Assembly: GCA_023614405.1 (NCBI GenBank)
Contig: CM042694.1
Span: forward strand, 129,957,711-130,021,710
Length of the DNA stretch: 64,000 bases
Direction of reading: 5' to 3'
Source: Avena insularis
Taxonomy: Eukaryota; Streptophyta; Magnoliopsida; Poales; Poaceae
The position numbers and the translations under genes were made by a program. The notes below the pieces were generated by a model that saw nothing but the letters and a program-made list of their open reading frames with translations, was not told the DNA's origin and ran no database searches. How positions within the stretch are numbered: position 1 is the stretch's first letter; each line of letters begins with the position of its first letter. Of the stretch, positions 55,511 to 64,000 are shown piece after piece.

Positions 55511-58277
55511 AACTCCAACTCGTCCTCGAGTAGGTAAGTGATAAAAAGAAAGAATAATTTTTAAGGTGACATGCACCATCATAAACTTGATCAAAGTATT
55601 TGTAAAACATTCAAAGCTGGGATCATAGTACATCAATCATAACATGAAAGACAAAGTTCTAGCAATAAGACAAAGCAAGTATGTTGCAACATGAAAATGC
55701 ACAAACAAAAGATTCATGAATAACAATAGTTTGCAAGACGTTTGTTTGTTTCACATAAAGAAAACATAGCATAATGGAATTCAGCTGTCCCTCATAGAGT
55801 AGCAAATATAAATGCATAGGACACCTTCAAAGTTCATAAGAGTGACTAGATACAAATAGTTTAAAACAAGCAATATCAAGTTATGCATCAATCAACTAGT
55901 CTTGGGACAATGCACATAGAACTAAGAATGGCCACTATGCTCTCAAAGTAGGTGCATAAAGGTAGAAGGTGGAGACTCAATATAAAAGTGGAAGAAGGGC
56001 CTTCGTAGAAGGAAGCAGAGATTCAAGTTTCATAAAGAGCTTCCAAAAATTATGGTACTAAATAGCTTTCAGCTCTCATTGCTCATATCATAAGCATCTT
56101 GCAGTGATTAAGGTTAAAGTGAACAAACTATGAAGTATATGCTTGACGAAGTATAAGTTGGAAATCTCATGTCCCTTGAATACGAGGGCCGCTCCTCATG
56201 CTACTCAAGTTTAGTCACCGGTAAGTTCTTGTCATCGTAAGTACATGTGTATCATAGAGAACCGCAAACGGGGTACCCCTTGCCCGATGATACAGAAGAA
56301 TCCCCATATCAAAATGACAAGGCAAGCAGACAACGATCATCTCAGCAATCTTCTAATTTACCATGGGAATATGGTGCTTTTCTCTCTCTTTCCTCTTTTC
56401 ATATATCTCTTTTTTTCTCTTTTTCTATTTTTTCTCAATATCTGACGCTTTTTCTTTTTTTATAAGAAGAATGCTTCATAGACAGCTCATTATGGTTACG
56501 CTGCAGGTTTCCACCATGTCAGCATGGATTAGACCAGCGGCCCAGGTGTTTCTCTAACACATATACATAACTCCATGGACTTACAAGTTCCCCTTTCATT
56601 TCACACTGACGACATCCATAGACAAAAGAGCATGATATCAACTAGGTACAAAGTACAAGTGCAATGTTGAAATCGTTCCCCATGATAGCATGGTTCCGCT
56701 AATCCCCAACAAATAAGTGCAAGCATATACGCAACAAAGAAGGACCCAATGGTTCAAGTTTATTAAATGCAAGAAAAGTAAAGTGTGCCATCAAGTTCGT
56801 GAGAGCTTTAATCACTAATTTTCACATAACAAGTTTAATTTGGAAGGTAGATAAAAACATGAATATACTTGGAATACTAATTGCTAATAGGTAGGTATGG
56901 TGGACTCTTCGGAATAACTTGGTTTAAGGAGTTGGATGCATGAGTGGGACTCATACTTGGTTACGGACGCTAGCAAAAGACTGGGAGTGACCAACTAAGA
57001 GAGCAATAATGGCGATAATCATGCAGAGCAACAAAACATCATTGATCAAAGCATAAAGTGATACTACAAGTTGAAAACTAAAGGATCATAAAGGCTATGG
57101 TGACTTGGGATAGTCATAACATGGTGTGAGCATGTGCCAAGTCAACCCAAATAAAGCATCAAAGGAGAATACCACAATACTATGCTTTAATATGCTAAAA
57201 CAACGCATGATCTCAATTGTTTATAAAAAGTCATGCTACAGCAAATAATACTAAGCCTAAAGCCAAAACAATATCAAGCATGACATGACAAAGCATGGGC
57301 CACAGTCAAAAACAAGCTCTCTTTACCACTTAAGCATGAACTTTCCTACTCTTTTCCAATCCAAACCAAACTATTTGAAAACCAATGTATGAAAGAGCGG
57401 GTCCAATCAATTTATTCAGCAAACTAAGAAAACCAAGAAAATGAAAACCAAAACGAAAACGTAAAAGAAGACGCTCCAAGAACAACACAACTGTGCATGA
57501 AGCAATAAAAATGAAGTGTTTGGAAGAAACCTGGAATTTTTATTGATGAAGAAGGGGATGCCTTGGGCATCCCCAAGCTTTGACGCTTGTACTTCTTGGA
57601 TATTTTTTGGGGTGACACACGTGGCATCCCCAAGCTTGAGCTTTAGTCCATCCTTCATCTCATTACTCATTCCTTCCATACACCTGAATTTTTTCCTTCA
57701 TACAAAACTTCACATAATCTTTATTAGCAACATTAGTGCACTTCAAGATAATAAGTCTTTAGGTTCAGTTATAACACTAATAAAACTTCCATTAAAACAC
57801 AAGCTACTGGAGTACTTCCCTCAAAAAGCTCAATTCCCCAAATAGAACCTAAAAAGGAACCAACAAGAAGCAAATGCAAATAATGGCAGAAATCTGTCAA
57901 AACAGACCAGCAGGTAAATACAATTTTTTTCGAAGATCTTATGTTACTCAAATCGAAAAGTGTTGAACTAATGAAAGTTATATAACAACCTGGGGCAGAA
58001 GCACAAAAATTCACACCTCAAAAGGATGTATAGAGATTTTACACGAATTTTTACGGTGAAGCACAAAAATCTGTTTCGGGACAGCAACTTTCCCAATCAT
58101 TACTTCTCTCTCATTAGAGGTTTCTCTTGGCACAAAAAGCAAATAAAAAGGATAAGGAGAGGTTATTACTGAAGTAATAACTTACAAGACTCATCTAAAA
58201 CTTTTGGGTTATCTTCCAATAAGTACTTTTCTTTAATGCCTTTAAGTTAGGCATGATAGTTTGAGAAGATGCTCACA
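55511..58277 (-). other. Long non-coding 3' region of C
   Basis: Co-linear with the corresponding regions of D and E. It includes the two extra AAGCTTGGGGATG copies, a pyrimidine-rich tract near 56380-56460 and the conserved block near 56245-56340. No ORF is supported. Confidence 0.62.
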
Positions 58278-59045
58278 TTAGAAATATGAATTGAAGTAAA
58301 AGAGAGCATCAAGAAGCAAATTCAAAGAACATTTAAGTCTAACCCACTTCCTATGCATAGGAATCTTGTAAAGAAACAAGTCATGAAAGCACAAAGCAAC
58401 AAGCATAGGAAAGCAAAACAAGTGCAGCTTCAAAATTTTCAACATAAAGAGGGGAAACTTAATATTGTTGAGACACATAAAACCATGTTTCCCTCTCTCA
58501 TAATAACTTTCAGTAGCATCATGAATAAAAGTAACAATATAAATATCACAAGAAACATTCTTATCATGAGCCATATGCATAAAAGAATTAATACTACCCA
58601 CATAAACATAGTCATTCTTATTGATTGTGGTGGGAGCAAATTCAACAAAATAGCTATCATTATTATTCTCATCACCATAATCATCAAATATAGGAGGCAT
58701 ATTATAATCATAATTAATTTTATCCTCACTAGTAGGTGGACTGAAAATATCATACTCATCATTGTAATCATCATATATTGGAGGTTTGGTATCATCATAA
58801 GCAATAGAATAGCTATCTTCCAAAGCTGGGGAACTAAAAAGATCATTTTCATAAAAACTAGCTTCCCCAAGCTTAGACTTTTCCATAGCATTATCAATAA
58901 TGGTGTCCAAAGAATTCATACTAACAACATTGCTATTAGCATGCAAATAAAGTTCCATAGGTTTTTTAATTTTCTCTTCAAACACTTCATGTCCTAATTC
59001 AAGATAAATACTATAAAGCTCTGTAATTTTTCTGTTGTTTTCCAT
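58278..59045 (-). CDS. C ORF: acidic Asp/Tyr-rich protein of unknown function
   Basis: An intact 255-residue ORF starting MENNRKITELYSIYLELGHE. The middle is very rich in Asp, Tyr and Asn (PPIYDDYNDEYDIFSPP, PPIFDDYGDENNNDSYFVEF). The C-terminal third is hydrophobic with basic ends (LFCFPMLVALCFHDLFLYKI). It shares its last two thirds with D's broken gag-like ORF, but its first 90 residues differ, so the gag part has been lost. It lies about 110 bases from the first primer-site copy. The function is unknown; conservation between two decayed elements suggests past use rather than chance. Confidence 0.55.
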   Translation of the reverse strand: MENNRKITELYSIYLELGHEVFEEKIKKPMELYLHANSNVVSMNSLDTIIDNAMEKSKLGEASFYENDLFSSPALEDSYSIAYDDTKPPIYDDYNDEYDIFSPPTSEDKINYDYNMPPIFDDYGDENNNDSYFVEFAPTTINKNDYVYVGSINSFMHMAHDKNVSCDIYIVTFIHDATESYYERGKHGFMCLNNIKFPLFMLKILKLHLFCFPMLVALCFHDLFLYKIPMHRKWVRLKCSLNLLLDALFYFNSYF

Positions 59046-59158
59046 TAAGCCTAACTAGTGAAAATAAAATCAACAAAACAAAAATACAAAATTTCAGAAT
59101 CTAAAGAAAATAAGTTCGAGCACTCACACCGGAGGATGTGAGTACCTTTTACCTTACC

Positions 59159-59176
59159 TCCCCGGCAACGGCGCCA
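59159..59176 (-). promoter_or_regulatory. Primer binding site of C, inner copy
   Basis: The minus strand reads TGGCGCCGTTGCCGGGGA, complementary to a tRNA-Asp 3' end. A second copy lies at 59246-59263. Confidence 0.75.
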
Positions 59177-59245
59177 GAAAATAGGCGTTTGCCGAGGGAG
59201 GTTCTTCTTCTTTAATCCTCCAGTGTGAATACCTTTTACCTTACC

Positions 59246-59263
59246 TCCCCAGCAACGGCGCCA
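59246..59263 (-). promoter_or_regulatory. Primer binding site of C, LTR-proximal copy
   Basis: TGGCGCCGTTGCTGGGGA on the minus strand, one base different from the inner copy. The two copies sit in a roughly 87-bp direct duplication (about 59128-59187 and 59214-59270). Confidence 0.72.
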
Positions 59264-59270
59264 GAAAATA

Positions 59271-60606
59271 GCTTAAGTGGATCACCCAAGGTTTATCGAA
59301 GTCAGGGAGGAAGTGGTCAAAGGTATCCCTCTCAAGCAACCCTGCAATCAAGATACAAGAAGTCTCTTGTGTCCCTAACACACCCAATACACTTGTCAGG
59401 TGTATAGGTGCACTAGTTCTACGAAGAGATAGTGAAATACAAGTGGTATAGATAATTATAAGTAGTAACGGTGATAGAAATTAGCTTGGTGGCGTGGAAA
59501 ATACTAAAGTAAACTGAAATAAAGATGGAAGCAAGCAAACATGTAACAGATCTAATTGTAAACGGTGTTTCAATGCTTAGAAACAAGGCCTAGGGATCAT
59601 ACTTTCACTAGTGAACACTCTCATATAAATATATTATCTTCATGATACTACACTGAACTACTCTCTGGTTGGACACTTTAATCGTTGGTAGGGCTATAAC
59701 ATCACACCTCAAAGTCCATCTTTCCCATCTAGATAACCCCACACTGTCACCTTGAGTACTAGATGGTTCCAACAAACACCACAATTTCATAAAGACATCC
59801 AACTCCAAAGATAACTCGTAACAAGTATTTGTAATCTCTAGCCTAAGTGCCACCATGCTGTGCACGCTGTCACTTTCATACACATGGGGAGAACAGATAT
59901 CTATTAAAGCACTTGAGTAGCAAGGTAGATCTATAGATTACAAGCTCATGATCTCAATAAGATCATGCATAGATAGAGAGATGAACACATAGCTACCGGT
60001 AGAACCCTTAGCCTCGAGGAAGAACTACTCCCTCCTCATCATGGGAATCAGCAATGGTGATGGAGATGGTAGTGGAGATCGATGGAGATGGCTCCGGGGG
60101 CACTTCCCCGTTCCGGCAGGGTGCCGAAATAGAGACTTTCTGTCCCCTGAATCTCCCCTTCGGTGGCGGCGGCGCAGCAGAACTTTTCGTGGATTTCTGA
60201 TTGACGACCTAGGGTTTATGCATCGGGAGGCTCTTATAGGCGAGAGGGGAGACCAAGGGGGTGCCGGAGGGGCCCACACCACCCCCTGGTGCGGCCTGGC
60301 CTGGCCCGCGCCACCAGGTGGTGTGGCCACCCTATGGCCCTTCTCCGTCTCGTATTCTGGCTCCGTGAGTCTTTCGGTAAAATAGGAACTTTGGCTTTTG
60401 TCTCGTCCAATTCCAAGAATATTCATTTTCTGACTTTCCTAGAACCAAAAACAGCAGAAAATAGGCAACTGGCACTATGGCATCTTGTTAATAGGTTAGA
60501 CCAAGAAATCATATGAAAAGTACTCCAAAGTGTGGATAAAACATAAGAAAGTAGATAAAACCAAGCATGGAACATCAAAAATTATAGATACATTTGCAAT
60601 GTATCA
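59271..60606 (-). repeat. 5' LTR of C, truncated at its inner end
   Basis: On the minus strand it starts TGATACATTGCAAATGTATC at 60606. Alignment with the 3' LTR stops at CTTAAGTGG, near 59271. The last 80 or so bases that should precede the primer site are missing. Confidence 0.85.
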
Positions 60607-60934
60607 CACCCCCTAGGCGCGGGCCAGGCTAGGCCACGCGGCCAGGGGGTGTGGCCCCCTCGAGGACCTTCTCCGTTTCGTCTTCTGGCTCCGTGTACCC
60701 CTTGGTGAAATATTGACTTTGGCTTTTGTCCCATCCAATTCCGAGAATATTCATTTTCTGGCTTTTCTAGAACCAAAAACAGAAGAAAACAGGCAACTGG
60801 CACTGTGGCATCTTGTTAATAAATTAGTTCCAGAAAATGTGTAAAAGTACTCCAAAGTATGGATAAAACATAAGATAGTTGATATAAAACAAGCATGGAG
60901 CATCAAAAATGATAGATACATTTTCAATGTATCA
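60607..60934 (-). repeat. Remnant of D's 5' LTR
   Basis: The first 328 bases (minus-strand sense) of an LTR matching D's 3' LTR (17765-18087) better than C's. It is cut off at 60607 by the end of C. Confidence 0.85.
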
Positions 60935-61981
60935 ACGACGGGGCCGCCGAAGGGCACAACATCGGCCGTGAGGGCTGGATCCGTCGCCTCCGCTCCCGCC
61001 AATGGAAATTTGGGAGAGGGTTTTTAGAGGGAGGAGTGGAGTGATTTGTGTGCCACTGGCTGGAGTGATCGCCAAGGTGAAAGAGGACATAGGAGGACAA
61101 GCGCGATGTCCGGGCCGATGCAACCATGGCCCCAATTTGGTGCATGGATGGGTCCATCCGCGCGAGTCGGTTAGGATGGGTCACCCCGCTGGTCCGGCGC
61201 ACAGCTGTCCACCAGTCCGCGCTGACCGATTCAGACGTGTTCGGAATATTTAGGTCAGCCCAGTAGAGATTCCCTAATTCTTGAAATTGATACTCTAAAC
61301 TTATCAATCTCAGTCTGCTTCGAACCCTCAAACTGTTTGGCGCACCGGGGATAACACAATCCTCGACGTGATAATATGTTTCTCTCACTAACAATTCGGG
61401 ACTGCGTGTCGTATCCATCCCCTTTGCTACATCTCCATCACCATCGTCGGCAACTCTCTATCACCTCGCCAGGGATGGGCCATGGTCAACCGCCATCGCT
61501 CGCCTAAGGGCACCTCCCCGACCATGCCTTCACGGTTGTGCACTACCGTGCGAGATGGTCATCTGCTTCCGCCAACATGGTCGATGTTATGAGTAGAAGT
61601 TGTAGTCTATAAGGCTCCTCCACGAGAAAGGTTATGTTCATTAGTGATTATATTTTAGTAACACACACACGCATTGTCTACTTAATTATTGAATACACGA
61701 TAACTTGCAAAATACATTTGACCAAGAAAAAATAGTAAATAATCATGTCAACGATTGTAACATCCTAGCATTTAGAAATCAACGAAGGGTAGATGTAGGA
61801 ATATGTGCATGTGCATGCATTCATATATAAAATTGGGGTAAATTTTTCGCAAACAAAAAAGACTAGAGGGATGAGGGTTTCTTTCACTTTGGTGCATTAG
61901 GGTTTAGCTCATTTAGGTGAATGCAATTATATCTAACATGAACTCTAGGGAACTTTGACTATTTTGGGAAACTAGTCTGAA
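60935..61981. other. Flank of the nest, no gene recognised
   Basis: 60935-61260 is GC-rich, with a 164-codon minus-strand ORF (61418-60924) that partly reads into the LTR and has no recognisable domain. From 61600 the sequence is AT-rich and anonymous. Confidence 0.35.
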
Positions 61982-62281
61982 TTGACTTTTGGAATAAATA
62001 CAAGGTATAAATATCTAGGAGTTTATCTTATTAAAAAAATTAGAATAATTCTAAATGAAATATCATTGTTATCACATATTGAATATTCAAATAAAGTAAT
62101 TCGAGTAAATCAAATTAGTTTAAATAAAGATAAAAGAATACAAATCATTACTTCTTTAAATAAATTACAAATTGAATCATTACAAACAAAGAAAAGGAAT
62201 TCAATTCCAAAAATAAAGAAAATGAATTCTTTATTGAATATATATATTACAGTGTCTTTACAAATGAATAAAAAGAATTAA
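61982..62281 (+). other. AT-rich 99-codon ORF, possible organelle-derived DNA
   Basis: An open plus-strand frame (KYLGVYLIKKIRIILNEISL, RVNQISLNKDKRIQIITSLN) in very AT-rich DNA. Its Ile/Asn/Lys-rich composition is like plastid or mitochondrial reading frames. I cannot match it to a named organelle gene. It may equally be AT-rich noise. Confidence 0.2.
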
Positions 62282-62640
62282 AATAGAATAAATAATCATA
62301 ACTATCTTTCCTAAACTAGTTCTTGAATCTTCATATCTTTTTTTGTTATATTTAGTACCTGCAAGACAAATAGAAATAAGAAAGGTTAATATTAGGGATT
62401 TTGCTCTCAGTTATAACAGTGAAATGCACTATTAATTTACATCATTGAGCTAAAATTAATATGGGGAAAATTACACCGATAGTAGTATCTGTTCTTTTTA
62501 TAAAGGCCTCAGTGCAACATCATCGGTCAAAGGGGCAAGTTTCACCATAGAGAGGGAGGTAGAGGAAAAGTAACAACAGTAACAGTTCAAAATCGCTGGA
62601 GCTCATCCAGAATAGTGAAGCAACTCATACACATGCAGGC
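62282..62640. other. AT-rich spacer, nothing supported
   Basis: No ORF or repeat end could be assigned. Confidence 0.35.
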
Positions 62641-62649
62641 ATGTGTGTT

Positions 62650-62970
62650 GTCGACGCACTTGCCGAGGAAAAAGGGGATCTCGCTCGTGCTCTCGCTGGT
62701 GTCGATGTCACCGACGTGGTCGTTGTCGCTGTACCCGGCAAATGTGCCGCCCCAAGACACCTAGGGTAGTAGAGGCCATAGTCGAGAGTCCCCGCAATGT
62801 AGCGGACGATCCTCTTCACAGCCTGATGGTGCTCCGTCGTCGGTCGTTGCATGAACCGACTAACGTAGCCTACAGAAAATGCCAAGTTTGGCCGTGTGTG
62901 GGTGAGGTAGCGAAGGCTCCCCACAAGACGCCGATACTGCGTAGTGTCCACCTCCTCCATCGTTGCGGTG
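62650..62970 (-). pseudogene. Copia RT/RNase H connection fragment
   Basis: The minus strand reads EEVDTTQYRRLVGSLRYLTH, VGYVSRFMQRPTTEHHQAVK and RYIAGTLDYGLYYPRC. It is closely related to 1199-1549 of the left-edge Copia remnant. Both ends are abrupt and no LTR is attached. Confidence 0.88.
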
Positions 62971-64000
62971 ATCCAGCATACCACTACATGATATAGTACA
63001 CTATAGTCGTTGACATAACACTAATAAAACACCGTTCACTAGTATTACATCCCTCAGAGTGGTACAACAGAAACACAGCAGGTCCAAGACATGACTATAG
63101 ATTACAACTCGACTCTTTACAAAAGATCTAGAGAGAAAATAGGTTAACGAGGAAGAAAAAAACTCTTTACAAAGAAGAACCAGAAATAATAACTCACAAC
63201 TCTTCTTTATCAGCTGGTCAACTATTCTCAAATGACTTGAGAATAATGACCACCATCCTTTGATCAAGCAAAGCTTAGGCTTCTAATTGTCTGATCAAGA
63301 TCTATATTCAATTAAGTAGTAGGCTTGTACTAGTCTCTCTATAGGATTTATCTTGTGAAAGAAGCTTACTTTAAGTTTATACCCACTTGGCTTAACAAGA
63401 TTATTATCTGATACTCTAATACTACTAGCTTTCTCATAGCTCCATAAATACTAACTTAACTTTTAGGTTTAGATACCTCTTCTAGTTAACTCATGAGTGA
63501 GTTAACTCTTCCAACATCAGATGGTTTGATCTCCACTAAGGATCACATTCCATTGATGATGACACACTCTACCATCTAGTTCCTTCTTCTTACTAATTTA
63601 CTTTTGCCTTTGGAAGGGCAATATAATAGGTCAAAGCTAAGATTCAATATGTGCTAGGTCAAGAATTGATCACTCAACATTGATGATCAATTGACACTAG
63701 GACTTGGTTAAATAGGAATGTTATCTCTTAATATGATATTAAGAGTATATGTTGGATGGTCTTGGCCTGCCTTCCTTCTCTACTCTATTTGAGATAAGAG
63801 TTAATATTTAAGAACTACCATGATATCCATGGTTTAGATAATTATAGTAAGCAAGGGCATCAAGATTTAGTTATGAGATTTCTTTACTTGGAGTTATATA
63901 CTTAACTTGGTATTCATGAGTTTGTGATAGATAATACCTTAATATCATCTATAGAATATTAAGTATTCATCCTTGAGTTGTTGTATGGAATACCATGTAA
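62971..64000. other. Right flank, no gene recognised
   Basis: AT-rich sequence with short ORFs only (for example 63267-63001, minus strand). The stretch near 63000-63100 looks like part of an LTR, but no pair or primer site is visible. Confidence 0.35.

Larger units (their letters stand above)
53697..60606 (-). mobile_element. Element C: short pol-less relative of D, with mismatched flanks
   Basis: C is minus-strand: 5' LTR 59271-60606 (lacking about 80 bases at its inner end), a doubled primer site, one ORF 59045-58278, a long 3' non-coding region, PPT 55498-55510, and 3' LTR 53697-55496 with a MITE inside. The left flank is ACTGA in A1 gag; the right flank is CACCC in D's 5' LTR. A single insertion would have identical flanks, so C looks like a recombinant of two related copies. 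It has no pol. Confidence 0.82.
16689..60934 (-). mobile_element. Element D: pol-less Gypsy-like retrotransposon hosting the whole nest
   Basis: D reads on the minus strand. Its 3' LTR is 16689-18087, its internal region resumes at 18088-22763, and a remnant of its 5' LTR is at 60607-60934. The two LTR pieces share diagnostic differences from C (for example AGAAGAAAACAGG and TTAGTTCCAGAAAATG), which pairs them. Gag is interrupted at 22763/22764 by A1. Everything between 22764 and 60606 is later insertion. No reverse transcriptase or integrase belongs to D. The flanks are GCGGC (16684-16688) and ACGAC (60935-60939), perhaps a target duplication with two transitions. The left LTR border is tentative because its TG reads CA. 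Confidence 0.75.

Noticed and set aside
58353..58997. 214-codon plus-strand ORF
   Set aside because: It is antisense to the C ORF and has the same Ile-rich shadow composition.

Overview
This window is plant nuclear DNA, almost certainly from a large-genome grass of the Pooideae (wheat, barley, oat or ryegrass relatives). Three things point there: a BARE/Angela-type Copia element, a Sirevirus-type (Maximus-like) Copia family, and Stowaway and PIF/Harbinger MITEs with grass-type ends. I found no intact host gene. Nearly everything recognisable is transposon sequence, and all coding regions except two short retrotransposon ORFs are broken by stops, frameshifts or insertions. Element names D, A1, A2, E and C are labels used only in this annotation.

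Left part (1-16688): an old minus-strand Copia remnant (485-4236) abuts a PIF/Harbinger transposase fragment (4246-4690). Then follows a mostly anonymous tract with small DNA transposons: a TIR element (5709-6017), a Stowaway (6950-7072), a Harbinger-type MITE with TAA duplications (9858-10170), one TIR element inside another (11241-12868 inside 11110-13019), and a Stowaway inside a Stowaway (14678-14797 inside 14609-14854). A few GC-rich or exon-like scraps may be host-gene pieces, but none is secure.

Central nest (16689-60934): one retrotransposon cluster of about 44 kb, up to four levels deep. The outermost is D, a minus-strand Gypsy-like element without pol (3' LTR 16689-18087; remnant of its 5' LTR 60607-60934). 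Its gag is interrupted at 22763/22764 by A1, a plus-strand Sirevirus. A1's 5' LTR is split by a full-length BARE/Angela-like Copia (23953-32492, flanked by CTAGG). A1's gag is split by A2, a minus-strand Sirevirus (33983-52882). A2's gag is in turn split by E, a plus-strand non-autonomous element (42771-49862, flanked by CTCAT). A1 is cut off at 53696 by C, a minus-strand relative of D (53697-60606), which carries a Harbinger-type MITE in its 3' LTR. C's two flanks do not match, which suggests recombination that removed the rest of A1 and much of D.

Right part (60935-64000): anonymous sequence, an unexplained AT-rich 99-codon ORF, and a second small fragment of the Copia family seen at the left edge.

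The most unusual signals are: (i) a 17-bp palindrome, GGCCGGATWATCCGGCC, scattered through the Sirevirus LTRs, its 3' internal region and even the coding linker between integrase and reverse transcriptase; (ii) a 512-codon extra ORF downstream of pol in A2; and (iii) the pol-less D/C/E family, whose members keep three copies of a polypurine-tract-like 13-mer, a hairpin at the LTR tip and a tRNA-Asp-type primer site.
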